Assembly: GCF_001298735.1 (NCBI RefSeq)
Contig: NZ_CYSP01000011.1
Coordinates: 62,001 to 126,000 of the forward strand
DNA from: Propionispora sp. 2/2-37
Lineage (GTDB): Bacteria > Bacillota > Negativicutes > Propionisporales > Propionisporaceae
Direction of reading: 5' to 3'
DNA: 64,000 nucleotides
In this document: positions 53,598-61,624 of the stretch, one piece after another
Position numbering within the stretch: the stretch's first letter is position 1
Layout of the letters: each line of letters starts with the position of its first letter
Translations under genes and position numbers: made by a program
Notes under the pieces: generated by a model
The model's input: the letters and a program-made list of their open reading frames with translations, nothing else
Database searches by the model: none
What the model was told of the DNA's origin: nothing

Positions 53598-54158
53598 TTA
53601 CAAGCCGTTCCAGCGCCTATACAGCTGATTATCGATGCCAAACTGGTCCAACACCTTGCCAACCGTCTGATCCACAATATCCTGCACGGACTGCGGCTGA
53701 TGATAAAAGGCCGGCATCGGCGGTAACAGCACCGCTCCCATTTCGGCCGCAGCCGTCATCAGGCGCAGATGCCCCAGATGCAGCGGTGTCTCCCGGGTCA
53801 CCAGCACCAGTTTGCGTCCCTCTTTCAACGTAACATCCGCCGCTCTGGTCATCAAATTATGATCATAGGAATGCGCAATGGCCGACAAGGTCTTGATGCT
53901 GCAGGGAATGACCACCATCCCGGCCGTACGGAACGAACCGCTGGCAATCCGGGCACCAATGTCTTCATTTTGATAATGATAATCGGCCAGAGCCAGAACC
54001 TGACTGAGACTCCAGCGCATTTCCGCTGCCAGTGTTTTCACTGCCGGTTCGCTAATGACCAGGTGTGTCTCTATATCAGAAACAGCCTGCAGTGCCTGCA
54101 GCAGACGGACACCATAGATTACGCCTGTTGCACCGCTGATTCCCACAACTAGTTTCAT
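53598..54158 (-). CDS. ubiX: Flavin prenyltransferase UbiX family
   Basis: 186 residues. Makes prenylated FMN, the cofactor of UbiD-type decarboxylases. The N-terminus KLVVGISGATGVIYGVRLLQAL binds FMN; SGSFRTAGMVVIPCSIKTLSAIAHSYDHNLMTRAADVTLKEGRKLVLVTRETPLH is the conserved core, and PPMPAFYHQPQSVQDIVDQTVGKVLDQFGI the end. GGGAGG lies before the ATG. No UbiD partner is in this window; members work with aromatic acid decarboxylases. It is 2.4 kb upstream of the CobT fusion, an intriguing but unproved link to phenolic ligands. Confidence 0.93.
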   Translation of the reverse strand: MKLVVGISGATGVIYGVRLLQALQAVSDIETHLVISEPAVKTLAAEMRWSLSQVLALADYHYQNEDIGARIASGSFRTAGMVVIPCSIKTLSAIAHSYDHNLMTRAADVTLKEGRKLVLVTRETPLHLGHLRLMTAAAEMGAVLLPPMPAFYHQPQSVQDIVDQTVGKVLDQFGIDNQLYRRWNGL

Positions 54159-54303
54159 AAGAATTCCTCCCGAAAGTACGGTTCATCGCTCGCGCGTCCG
54201 ATTGCAAAATGAACTGCCGTCATCATTATACCGTTTCCCGCCCCCGGTATGCAAACCGAATTCTGTCATGCCCTCTATAAATCAGGATGATATTCGCTCA
54301 CAC

Positions 54304-54343
54304 AAAAAAGATTCTGCACCGGCTGACCGCTGCAGAATCTTTT
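54304..54343. terminator. Bidirectional terminator
   Basis: AAAGATTCTGCA / TGCAGAATCTTT with a 12-nt loop; TTTTTTGTG on the minus strand and TTTTTAC on the plus strand. Confidence 0.7.
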
Positions 54344-54430
54344 TACTATGCTCCCCGGTATTCAACCGGATCGGATCAATATCAATGTTAGACTTAGAAC
54401 AAGGAAAACATGCCCTGTTGCCGCGATACA

Positions 54431-54458
54431 AAAACAGCCGGCCTTGAAAAGACCGGCT
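54431..54458 (-). terminator. Terminator after the GGCT-like gene
   Basis: On the minus strand AGCCGGTC / GGCCGGCT (one T-G pair) with a 7-nt loop, followed by GTTTTTG, 15 nt after the stop. Confidence 0.75.
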
Positions 54459-54472
54459 ATTCTCAACGCTTG

Positions 54473-55042
54473 TTATCCGGAGCACTCGCTGCAGTCGCCG
54501 CAGCCGCTGGCCCCGCCCGCGGCTCCTACCCGGTTGTAGGAAGGACGCCGTGGCACAGCATAAGAAGCAGGTTTGGCTGCCAATGTTTTCAGCCTGGCGA
54601 CATACGCAGCAGGCAGCTTCTGTTCTTCCGCCCCCTTAACGATAAGTCCCAAATACTCCCGGCTGGGAATCTCCGGCGTACCCTGACGGGCTTTTCTGTA
54701 AAGGATTGCTGCGGTCAGCTTACCCTGCCCATCAATCACTTCCACCGGATAATGGAAATACTCGCCGGTCCCGTCGGCCCGGACATCTTCACAGTTGTCT
54801 AGACGATTCCAGTCGAATTCATCCAATTGATATAGCACACCCCATATGTCCGCAGACGCATCCTCCACTACGGTTTCCACCGCACCGTCCCAGGTTGTGG
54901 AATACCCGAAAAAATCCATACGGTATCCATTGAGCCGGGCAATGCCGAGCACCCGGGGGTCGGAACACTTTAAACGCATATACTCCGGATTGATATTTGA
55001 TCCATAAGCAAAATATAAACGCATCTGATTCATGGCCGCCAT
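54473..55042 (-). CDS. Gamma-glutamylcyclotransferase-fold (AIG2-like) protein with Cys tail
   Basis: 189 residues. The GGCT/AIG2 fold is marked by YFAYGSNINPEYM, GYRMDFFGYSTTW, IWGVLYQLDEFDWNRLDNCEDV and the catalytic-type Glu region. Members cleave gamma-glutamyl amines or peptides or act in related turnover. After about residue 150 a basic linker leads to a C-terminal tail GASGCGDCSECSG with three Cys, likely a metal or Fe-S site and unusual for the family. ATG 55042 has GGGAG 8 nt upstream. Confidence 0.8.
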   Translation of the reverse strand: MAAMNQMRLYFAYGSNINPEYMRLKCSDPRVLGIARLNGYRMDFFGYSTTWDGAVETVVEDASADIWGVLYQLDEFDWNRLDNCEDVRADGTGEYFHYPVEVIDGQGKLTAAILYRKARQGTPEIPSREYLGLIVKGAEEQKLPAAYVARLKTLAAKPASYAVPRRPSYNRVGAAGGASGCGDCSECSG

Positions 55043-55229
55043 CCTCTTCGCTCCCTTCCCTTTCTGAACCTGTTGCTATCTTTCCACACAAAATAGATTT
55101 TTCCTGTCGGGAACCGGCAACCGCCCTTTGCTTTTTTCTTAAACGCCCGGCTTTCACCGCCAAGCAGGCTGTTCTATCCTTGCCCCGGTCCGGAATCCCT
55201 CTTTCCTATATTATGTCTGGATTTTTATT

Positions 55230-55260
55230 TTGACTCATGTTACGCTAACTCAGGTATGAT
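55230..55260 (+). promoter_or_regulatory. Putative promoter of the tiny ORF
   Basis: TTGACT (55230-55235), 19-nt spacer, TATGAT (55255-55260). The spacer is longer than ideal. A ribosome site AGAGGGA follows about 25 nt downstream. Confidence 0.4.
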
Positions 55261-55295
55261 GGAAATAAGTCAGCAAACCATGAAGAGGGAAGCCT

Positions 55296-55419
55296 ATGGT
55301 TATACCCTGGAAAGAGATTTCAAGGCAACACCAAAATTTATGGTTACGCCCATACACGCGGGTATAATGCCTATAAAGGTAAAAACTGGTCGGCAATCAT
55401 CAACGAAACGATAGGATAA
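55296..55419 (+). pseudogene. Tiny gene (about 40 codons) with an apparent frameshift
   Basis: ATG at 55296 has AGAGGGA 6 nt upstream and starts MVIPWKEI, but this frame soon stops at a TAA. The next frame is coding-like to a TAA at 55417-55419: GNTKIYGYAHTRGYNAYKGK, then NWSAIINETIG. Removing one T from the run at 55318-55320 joins both into a 40-residue protein. The open second frame has no start codon of its own. A promoter lies before it and a terminator after it. Either a broken small gene, a sequence error, or slippage at the T-run. Family unknown. Confidence 0.45.
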
Positions 55420-55458
55420 AACGGCGCCTAAACGAAAAAATTCAGCGCCGCTTTATTT
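55420..55458. terminator. Bidirectional terminator between tiny ORF and RNase J
   Basis: CGGCGC / GCGCCG with a 17-nt A-rich loop; CTTTATTT on the plus strand and TTTTATCC on the minus strand. Confidence 0.75.
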
Positions 55459-55466
55459 CCAGCAGA

Positions 55467-57128
55467 CTATACTTCCATAATGACCGGCAGGATCATCGGC
55501 CTGCGTCCGGTCTTCGCAACTAAGTACTTTGTCAGCGACTCCCGTATACTGGTCTTGAGCGGCATCCATTCTTTAACCGGACCATCCGCCAGATTATCCA
55601 ATACAGCTTCTACCAGGGTCCTGGCCTCACTGATCAGAACATCCGCATCCCGTACGTAGACAAATCCGCGCGATACAATATCCGGGCCGTCCAGGACCTG
55701 ACCGGTCTGCCTGTCCAGCGTGATCACAACAATAAGCACTCCGTCCTGTGACAATTGCCGCCGGTCGCGCATTACGATATTCCCCACATCGCCAATACCC
55801 AAACCGTCCACGAAAATCCTGCCGGCTGTTACCCTGCCGGCCAGCCTTCCGGTGCCGGCCGTAAATTCAAACACCTGGCCGTTTTCCCCGATAAAGATAT
55901 TTTCTCCGGGTATGCCCACTTCAACGGCCAGTTTGCCGTGCTGAGTCAGCATACGATACTCACCGTGAACCGGAATAAAGAAAGCAGGCCGGACTAAATT
56001 TAAGATCAGTTTTAATTCCTCCTGACTGGCATGCCCGGAAACATGAATTCCGGCAGAACGGTCATAAACCACGTCCACCCCCAGCCGCAGCAACGCATCA
56101 ACCGTTCTGCCGACAGAACGTTCGTTGCCGGGTATGGGAGTTGCGGCAATCAGCACGGTATCCCCATGGTGCAGTTCCATACTGCGATGATTTTGAAAAG
56201 CCAGACGGCTAAGTGCAGCCATTGGTTCCCCCTGACTGCCCGTCGTTAAAATCAGAATCTGATTATCCGGATAGCGGCCAATTTCTTCAATGCCAATAAT
56301 CACGCCCTCCGGTATCGTCATATAACCCAGTTCGACTGCTTTGGTAATGACATTGACCATGCTCCGGCCCAGCAGCGCCACTTTGCGGCCATACTGGCAA
56401 GCCGAACTAACTGCCTGCTGCAGGCGCAGCACATTGGAAGCAAACGTAGTTAAAATAATCCTGCCTTTTGCTGAACGGAAGTATGCGTTTAATGCCTCCG
56501 TCACCGTGCGCTCGGACTTGGTATACCCCGGACGTTCGGCATTGGTACTGTCGGACAGGAGCAGCAGCACCCCCTGATCACCCAACTCGGCAAATTTATG
56601 AATGTCAATCATGTTGCCATCTACCGGAGTCTGATCAATTTTAAAATCTCCGGTATGGACAACCGTCCCCAGCGGTGTCTTAATATAAATGCCCATGGCA
56701 TCGGCAATCGAATGATTCACCTGAATAAAGCCGATCTCAAACGCCCCCGCCGTAATGCAGCCGCCGGGCGAAACCGGGATTAAACGGCCGGCCGATACAC
56801 GATGTTCCCGGAGGCGCCCTTCCACCAGACCGAGAGTAAGCCTGGAGCCATAGACAGGCACATCAGCCTGCTGCAAAAGATAGAAAAGAGAACCAATATG
56901 ATCCTCATGTCCGTGCGTCAAAACAACGGCACGGATTTTATCTTTATTCTCAACCAAATAGGTCATGTCCGGAATGACTAAATCAATCCCCAGCATATCC
57001 TCTTCGGGAAAAGCCATGCCGGAATCAAGTACGACAATATCATCGCCATAGCGGAAAACCGTCATATTCTTGCCAATCTCCCCCAGTCCGCCCAGGGGGA
57101 TGACTAATAATTTTTCATCGCTATTCAA
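55467..57128 (-). CDS. rnj: Ribonuclease J
   Basis: About 553 residues. Beta-CASP metallo-RNase with both endo- and 5'-3' exonuclease activity in mRNA decay and RNA maturation. Motifs: LGGLGEIGKNMTVF at the start, zinc motif LTHGHEDHIGSL, GDFKID, beta-CASP region LTTFASNVLRLQQA, and TTGSQGEPMAALSRLA; VHVSGHASQEELKLIL-like and PVHGEYRML follow. The C-terminal RNase J domain completes it. I start at TTG 57128 because GGGAGG lies 6 nt upstream; a longer ORF adds 26 codons without support. Confidence 0.94.
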   Translation of the reverse strand: MNSDEKLLVIPLGGLGEIGKNMTVFRYGDDIVVLDSGMAFPEEDMLGIDLVIPDMTYLVENKDKIRAVVLTHGHEDHIGSLFYLLQQADVPVYGSRLTLGLVEGRLREHRVSAGRLIPVSPGGCITAGAFEIGFIQVNHSIADAMGIYIKTPLGTVVHTGDFKIDQTPVDGNMIDIHKFAELGDQGVLLLLSDSTNAERPGYTKSERTVTEALNAYFRSAKGRIILTTFASNVLRLQQAVSSACQYGRKVALLGRSMVNVITKAVELGYMTIPEGVIIGIEEIGRYPDNQILILTTGSQGEPMAALSRLAFQNHRSMELHHGDTVLIAATPIPGNERSVGRTVDALLRLGVDVVYDRSAGIHVSGHASQEELKLILNLVRPAFFIPVHGEYRMLTQHGKLAVEVGIPGENIFIGENGQVFEFTAGTGRLAGRVTAGRIFVDGLGIGDVGNIVMRDRRQLSQDGVLIVVITLDRQTGQVLDGPDIVSRGFVYVRDADVLISEARTLVEAVLDNLADGPVKEWMPLKTSIRESLTKYLVAKTGRRPMILPVIMEV

Positions 57129-57237
57129 AATGTACCTCCCGTGATTATATAAAAGAAGCCCGTCCGGCCGCCTATATGACTCTGGCGTTATCCGTTCACA
57201 ATCCACCCGTTAACTATTTAATACCGTCCCTTTAGCA

Positions 57238-57270
57238 AGAAAAAAGCCGCCTCAGTCCGCATGACGGCTT
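57238..57270 (-). terminator. Terminator overlapping the MFS gene end
   Basis: On the minus strand AAGCCGTC / GGCGGCTT (one T-G pair) with an 11-nt loop, followed by TTTTCTTG. It includes the stop codon of the MFS gene. Confidence 0.8.
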
Positions 57271-58448
57271 ATCAGCTTGCCTTGAAAATAATTGACGCTG
57301 ACAAACAAGCCCACCAGCAGCAGCAAACTGCCGGTGATCAGAAATACCGGGCGGATACCGATCCACGAACTGATCATACCGCCAATCAATGGTCCCGCCA
57401 TGGATCCCAATTGGTTGGCCGTTGTCGTCAAGCCAAAAACCCGCCCCTGAAAACGGGCATCATTAGAAGATACGGCAATGGTATTAATCGCCGGATACAC
57501 ACCGACAATAAACAAACCAAACAAAAACTGCAGCAGGCTGAAGCGGTAAATATCACTCACCAAAAACTGTCCCACGGTGAAAACTCCCGCTCCGGAAAAC
57601 GCAATGATCAGGATTTTAAAAAACCCCCGGTTTTGCCCGATTTTACCCCACAAAGGGGCGGCAATAGCCCCGGCAATACCCGCCAGGCTGTAGATGACCC
57701 CCGCAGCCAGTACCGCTCCGGTTCTCTGCCCTTGCAATTCGGCAACATACAGCGTAATCAGCGGCTGCAAAATCATAATAGCGGCCTGAACGATAAATAG
57801 CAACAGCAGCATTTCCACTAATCTGCGGTTTTGAAACGCCAGCTTTACATCTTCCAGAATACTTCCCTCGGCGGCAGCCGCCACCGGTGCCGGTTCTTTA
57901 ACCAGGGCCCTTACGGCCATGGTTCCCAAAAATATGGCAATGCCGGAAATAACAAAAGACAGCCGCATTCCAAACAAATGGGACAACACGCCTCCGGCCA
58001 GCGGTCCTAAAATACCGCCGATTAATAGCGCCGTCTGCATCAACCCCAGGCTAAACCCCATTTTTTCCTGAGGAGCGGAAGAAGCCACAATCGCCATGGA
58101 AGCCGGAACAAAACCGTTGGCAAAGCCCTGCAGCACTCTCATAATTAGCAATTCAAAAGGCGTCCTGACTACGGCCCCCAACAGATACACCACGGCCAGA
58201 CTGAATCCGGCCCGCATAACCATCCGCCGCTTGCCGGACTTATCGGCACGCCGCCCCCAGTAGGGCGCCAGAATGGCAGCCACAAAAAAAGTTGCGGCAA
58301 AGACAACACCCGACCACATATTCACCGCCGCCGGACTTACTCCCAAATCCAAAAGATAAAGCGGTAAAAACGGTATTACCATAGTATAGCTTGAACTAGA
58401 CAACATCGCACCAAAAGCCAGCACTCCAAGATTTTTACGCCAATCCAC
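57252..58448 (-). CDS. Major facilitator superfamily transporter
   Basis: About 398 residues, 12 spans, drug:H+ antiporter type. Motif A is GVVFAATFFVAAILAPYWGRRADKSGKRR between spans 2 and 3; the motif C-like LLIGGILGPLAGGVLSHLFG lies in span 5. Likely a multidrug or metabolite exporter in the inner membrane; substrate unknown. Start is GTG 58448 with GGAGGG 6 nt before it, since the longer reading starts with TTG upstream of that site. Monocistronic, with terminators on both sides. Confidence 0.9.
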   Translation of the reverse strand: MDWRKNLGVLAFGAMLSSSSYTMVIPFLPLYLLDLGVSPAAVNMWSGVVFAATFFVAAILAPYWGRRADKSGKRRMVMRAGFSLAVVYLLGAVVRTPFELLIMRVLQGFANGFVPASMAIVASSAPQEKMGFSLGLMQTALLIGGILGPLAGGVLSHLFGMRLSFVISGIAIFLGTMAVRALVKEPAPVAAAAEGSILEDVKLAFQNRRLVEMLLLLFIVQAAIMILQPLITLYVAELQGQRTGAVLAAGVIYSLAGIAGAIAAPLWGKIGQNRGFFKILIIAFSGAGVFTVGQFLVSDIYRFSLLQFLFGLFIVGVYPAINTIAVSSNDARFQGRVFGLTTTANQLGSMAGPLIGGMISSWIGIRPVFLITGSLLLLVGLFVSVNYFQGKLISRHAD

Positions 58449-58529
58449 AACGAACCCTCCAACGTTTCCCAAACCTACCCGTATTTACTCATTATACCGC
58501 CGCTTATCAAAAAATCGCAATGCCCGGTT

Positions 58530-58582
58530 CGCAAAAAGAAGACCTTAATCCCTGAGCCGTCGGGGATTATAGGCCTTCTTGA
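58530..58582 (-). terminator. Terminator after yhaM
   Basis: On the minus strand AAGAAGGCCT-A-TAATCCC pairs with GGGATTA-AGGTCTTCTT across a 10-nt loop and is followed by TTTG. It lies directly after the stop. Confidence 0.8.
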
Positions 58583-58591
58583 AGCCACTGC

Positions 58592-59578
58592 TTACCGATT
58601 ATGCTCCTGAGCCGGTTTCTCACGTTCGGCAAAAGTTGCCTTATACAGCTTCCGGTTCTGCAGCAGCCAGACCTTATCGGAAAAGCTGCCGGCCTTCGTA
58701 TTGTCGAGAACTTTGTTCATATCATACATCCGGGCATCAATGATGTCCAGATAATGCAGCACTTCGGCTTCCGGTATCATCGGCCGCTTGGGGCTGCCAA
58801 ACTCCGGTTCATAATGATGCGACAAAATCATATGCTGCAGCAACAGGGAAATTTCGCCGTCAGCACCGATTTTTTTTGCTGTCTGGTCAATGAGCTTGAT
58901 GCCCTGCACAATATGGCCCAACAATTCGCCTTCCGGCGTGTATTCGGATACAATCCCCAGTTCTCCCGCCTTCATCTCGTCCAGTTTGGCGATATCATGG
59001 AGAATGACTCCGGCATATAGCAAATCCCGGTTAATTCCGGGGTAAACCTGGGTAATTTTTTCGCCAAGCTGCAGCATGGTCAGAATATGAAACAGCAGGC
59101 CGGAACGCACGGCATGATGATTCTGTTTGGCCGCCGGATAAATAAGCAGTTTATCCTTCTTATTTTCGATAATCGTGCTTACAATTTTATGCAGATCACT
59201 ATGTTGAATGGCTGCTATGTATTGCAGCAATTCCTGGTACATGCCTTCCGCCTCACGGGGCGCAACAGGCACAAACTCCGCAATATACAGGCCGTCTTCC
59301 GGTGCAGAAAGCCTGATCTTCTCAATTTTCAGCTGCAGCCTGCTCTGCCATTCAAAAATGGTCCCCCTGACTTTAACAAGGATTTGCTGACGGAACCGGC
59401 TTTCGTCTTCCGGTTTGCAGTCCCACAGTTTGGCATTGATCTCCCCGCTTTGGTCAGCCAAAGTCAAATCTAAATAACGTTTATTATTATTTGATGTTTT
59501 ACAATCTACCGATTTAATCAGAAAAAAATTTTGTACACTGTCTCCGGGTTTCATCTCGCTGATTTTCTTATTCTCCAT
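58592..59578 (-). CDS. yhaM: 3'-5' exoribonuclease YhaM
   Basis: 328 residues. N-terminal OB-fold nucleic-acid-binding domain (about 12-95, NFFLIKSVDCKTSNNNKRYLDLTLADQSGEINAKLWD in outline). C-terminal HD domain (about 155-290) has HHAVRSGLLFHILTML, the key LHDIAKLDEM and LLQHMILSHHYEPEFGSP. Mn2+-dependent exonuclease acting on RNA and single-stranded DNA in Firmicutes. GGGAGAGAG lies before the ATG. Normal length; all His/Asp ligands appear present. Confidence 0.93.
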   Translation of the reverse strand: MENKKISEMKPGDSVQNFFLIKSVDCKTSNNNKRYLDLTLADQSGEINAKLWDCKPEDESRFRQQILVKVRGTIFEWQSRLQLKIEKIRLSAPEDGLYIAEFVPVAPREAEGMYQELLQYIAAIQHSDLHKIVSTIIENKKDKLLIYPAAKQNHHAVRSGLLFHILTMLQLGEKITQVYPGINRDLLYAGVILHDIAKLDEMKAGELGIVSEYTPEGELLGHIVQGIKLIDQTAKKIGADGEISLLLQHMILSHHYEPEFGSPKRPMIPEAEVLHYLDIIDARMYDMNKVLDNTKAGSFSDKVWLLQNRKLYKATFAEREKPAQEHNR

Positions 59579-59653
59579 AACTCTCTCCCACTATTGTCCA
59601 TTACATGCTAACGCCTGCCCCAGATGCGGCCAGCCGTTTTAAGAATTATTTTC

Positions 59654-59689
59654 TAGAGAAAAGCCTAAAATCCTTCTTAATCTTCAGGC
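59654..59689 (-). terminator. Weak terminator after the DUF4127 gene
   Basis: On the minus strand GCCTGAAG and TTTTAGGC pair (with G-U pairs) and TTTTCTC follows, about 50 nt after the stop. Confidence 0.4.
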
Positions 59690-59738
59690 AAAGCAAGGCT
59701 CCAGCAGGAAAAGCAGGCGGTCTTTTTTGCCGGCTATA

Positions 59739-61325
59739 TTATTTGCCCACTTTTACATCCAGCTCAAACATGCGGTTCCAGGGAAAGGCTACCTGAATAT
59801 CGTCAGGATCAAGCCATAGGTAGCTGCGGCAGAAGAGCTGCAGCCTATGTTCCACCCGGTTCGCGATCTGCGGGGCCAGCCAATTTAAATAATCCGCCTT
59901 CCCTTGATTGGGATACAGCACTTCCAGGCAGATTTCCTTTCTGACATTGGCCTGATACGCCCAGTCATCCAAATAACGCACCGCCAGCAGCCGTTTACGG
60001 TCTTTGTCGGTCATCGCAGGTGCCAGCATTCCCTGCCCGATCGCATACCCCAAAGTATTGCTTGCCGTATTCCAGCCGGAATAAGCAGCAACTTTATCGA
60101 GCAGGCGGCGTGTAAACATGCCCTGCAGCAGGGAATTATCGGCGCCATTGGCAAAAGCGATATCCGCTACAGCTACCGGAATGCCCGCACTAACCGTCTG
60201 TTCGACCAGTGTAAGCAGTTGCCCGGTGCTCTCCCTGTTTATGATATAATTAGAAAAATCATCGGCCTCTTCCGTTCTTCCTGATAACGGCGTATTTACC
60301 GCCAGTACCAGATCAGCCTCCTGTGGCTCCTGAATAATAACGCCGCCGGCGGCAATAATATGCTCCGCCACCGTCCGGCCAACAGGCTGGTCCTCATAAC
60401 TGGCAACAGTCCCGGGCCCTGCCCCCGCGGCGTACAGGATTTTAACTGCCGGCCTCTTTCCTGACAGTTGGTTGCAGGCCCGGGTCAATAGGATCATCCC
60501 CAATTGATCGGCCCCCGGAAAGGAAGCATACTTTTCGGACGGCAGCGCAGCCGCAAGCTGCGCCAGCTGGCGCCATTCCCTGTGTGACTGGGAAAATGGG
60601 GCGGCATCATCCCGCCCTAAGATAAGGTAGTCTACGGCCTCCTGCCCGACTAACCCGATTAATTCGGCGTTAATCCGGTAATTCTTAGTGCGGCGGCTCA
60701 ACCAATCGTTCAAATGGGCTTCGGAAATCACGGTTTGCAGTTGTGTCAGCCTGTTTTGCTTGTCCGGTGTCAGCTGGCGGCATTGCGCTTCATCCTGCAG
60801 CGCAGTCAGCCAAAAAATATGATTGCCTTCCTGTTCATAATAAGACGGTTCCATCCCGCCGCTGCTTCGCTGGGGTGATCGCATAACAGTGGCAAAAACA
60901 AAAATAGGAATGTGAGGATTTTCTTTCTTCAGCTGCCGGAAAGACTGCAAACGTTCTTCCAAACCGTAAATGGGTATATTATGGGTACGGGAATTCACTA
61001 ACCCGCCATAAAGCAGCGTATCTGCCGATAACACCAGGGCATCAGCCTGCGGGGCACATTGCCGGACCCATTGCCACAGCACCTCCGGCCGCCCCTCATG
61101 ACCGCGCCCTGCCAAAAACTCCACCGGCGGTAGAATAATCTCGTAATTTGCCGCCTTGACCGTCTCCACCACATACTGCAGCGAGACCGGCCGGTCATCT
61201 GCCGGAACATACAAAATGGTTTTTGCAGAGGCCACGGCAGGTACCAGAATCAATAACAAACTCAGCATGACGATTTTATAACCGGCTCGTTTCGACCAAG
61301 CAGGCGGCTTTATTACCTGCTTCAT
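59739..61325 (-). CDS. DUF4127-family secreted protein
   Basis: About 528 residues. N-terminal signal segment (about 13-37, AGYKIVMLSLLLILVPAVASA with AxA-type cleavage), then the DUF4127 body from ILYVPADDRPVSLQYVVETVKAANYEI, with ADTLLYGGLVNSR, DYLILGRDDAAPFSQSHREW, AGPGTVASYEDQPV and VAVADIAFANGAD. It sits in the periplasm or on the surface. The family has no established function that I know; conserved Asp and His suggest a hydrolase-like active site, which is inference. Start ATG 61325 has GGTGG 10 nt upstream. Monocistronic. Confidence 0.82.
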   Translation of the reverse strand: MKQVIKPPAWSKRAGYKIVMLSLLLILVPAVASAKTILYVPADDRPVSLQYVVETVKAANYEIILPPVEFLAGRGHEGRPEVLWQWVRQCAPQADALVLSADTLLYGGLVNSRTHNIPIYGLEERLQSFRQLKKENPHIPIFVFATVMRSPQRSSGGMEPSYYEQEGNHIFWLTALQDEAQCRQLTPDKQNRLTQLQTVISEAHLNDWLSRRTKNYRINAELIGLVGQEAVDYLILGRDDAAPFSQSHREWRQLAQLAAALPSEKYASFPGADQLGMILLTRACNQLSGKRPAVKILYAAGAGPGTVASYEDQPVGRTVAEHIIAAGGVIIQEPQEADLVLAVNTPLSGRTEEADDFSNYIINRESTGQLLTLVEQTVSAGIPVAVADIAFANGADNSLLQGMFTRRLLDKVAAYSGWNTASNTLGYAIGQGMLAPAMTDKDRKRLLAVRYLDDWAYQANVRKEICLEVLYPNQGKADYLNWLAPQIANRVEHRLQLFCRSYLWLDPDDIQVAFPWNRMFELDVKVGK

Positions 61326-61429
61326 TTTCAAGCAACCACCACCCCGGCCTATATCAAGTTTTTTTATAATGTCCAAAATATAGGCCAATCATACAGGCAG
61401 TCCAGGGTAAAACTGGGCGCGGTGCACGA

Positions 61430-61580
61430 CGATAAGGGACGAGCAGCCACTCGTCCCCAAACTAAAGACCGAAGACACTTCCACCGTCCCCGCGTCTTCG
61501 ATGGAAATTCGATAAGAAATTCCAGGTAGTTCTATAATGACAACAGACGGCTCCCGGCTTACGCCGGTTGCCGTCTGTTG
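61430..61580. repeat. Cluster of three hairpins between hcp and the DUF4127 gene
   Basis: Within the 299-bp gap there are GGGACGAG-CAGC-CACTCGTCCC (about 61436-61456), GAAGAC-N17-GTCTTC (about 61471-61499) and an 11-bp stem CAACAGACGGC / GCCGTCTGTTG (61541-61551 / 61570-61580). The last may end hcp transcripts, although its T-run is poor. GGGGACGG/CGTCCC motifs are often found in dispersed palindromic repeats, so the first two may be such an element. A 66-codon frame across this region is probably noise. Confidence 0.45.
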
Positions 61581-61624
61581 TTGTATCATAGGGTTCCCCT
61601 GGCACGGCAGCCCCCATCCAAAAG

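Larger units (their letters stand above)
54159..54472. other. 314-bp gap with two successive terminator-like hairpins
   Basis: Contains hairpins at 54304-54343 and 54431-54458, both reading as minus-strand terminators. The 90 nt between them hold no convincing ORF; a short RNA ending at the second hairpin is possible but not supported further. Confidence 0.5.
55043..55466. other. 424-bp gap with a small plus-strand transcription unit
   Basis: 55043-55228 shows nothing I recognise. 55230-55458 holds a promoter, a ribosome site, a tiny frameshifted ORF and a bidirectional terminator, listed separately. Confidence 0.5.

Noticed and set aside
61389-61589. 66-residue minus-strand frame after hcp
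   Set aside because: It runs across several palindromes and has no ribosome site or family resemblance.
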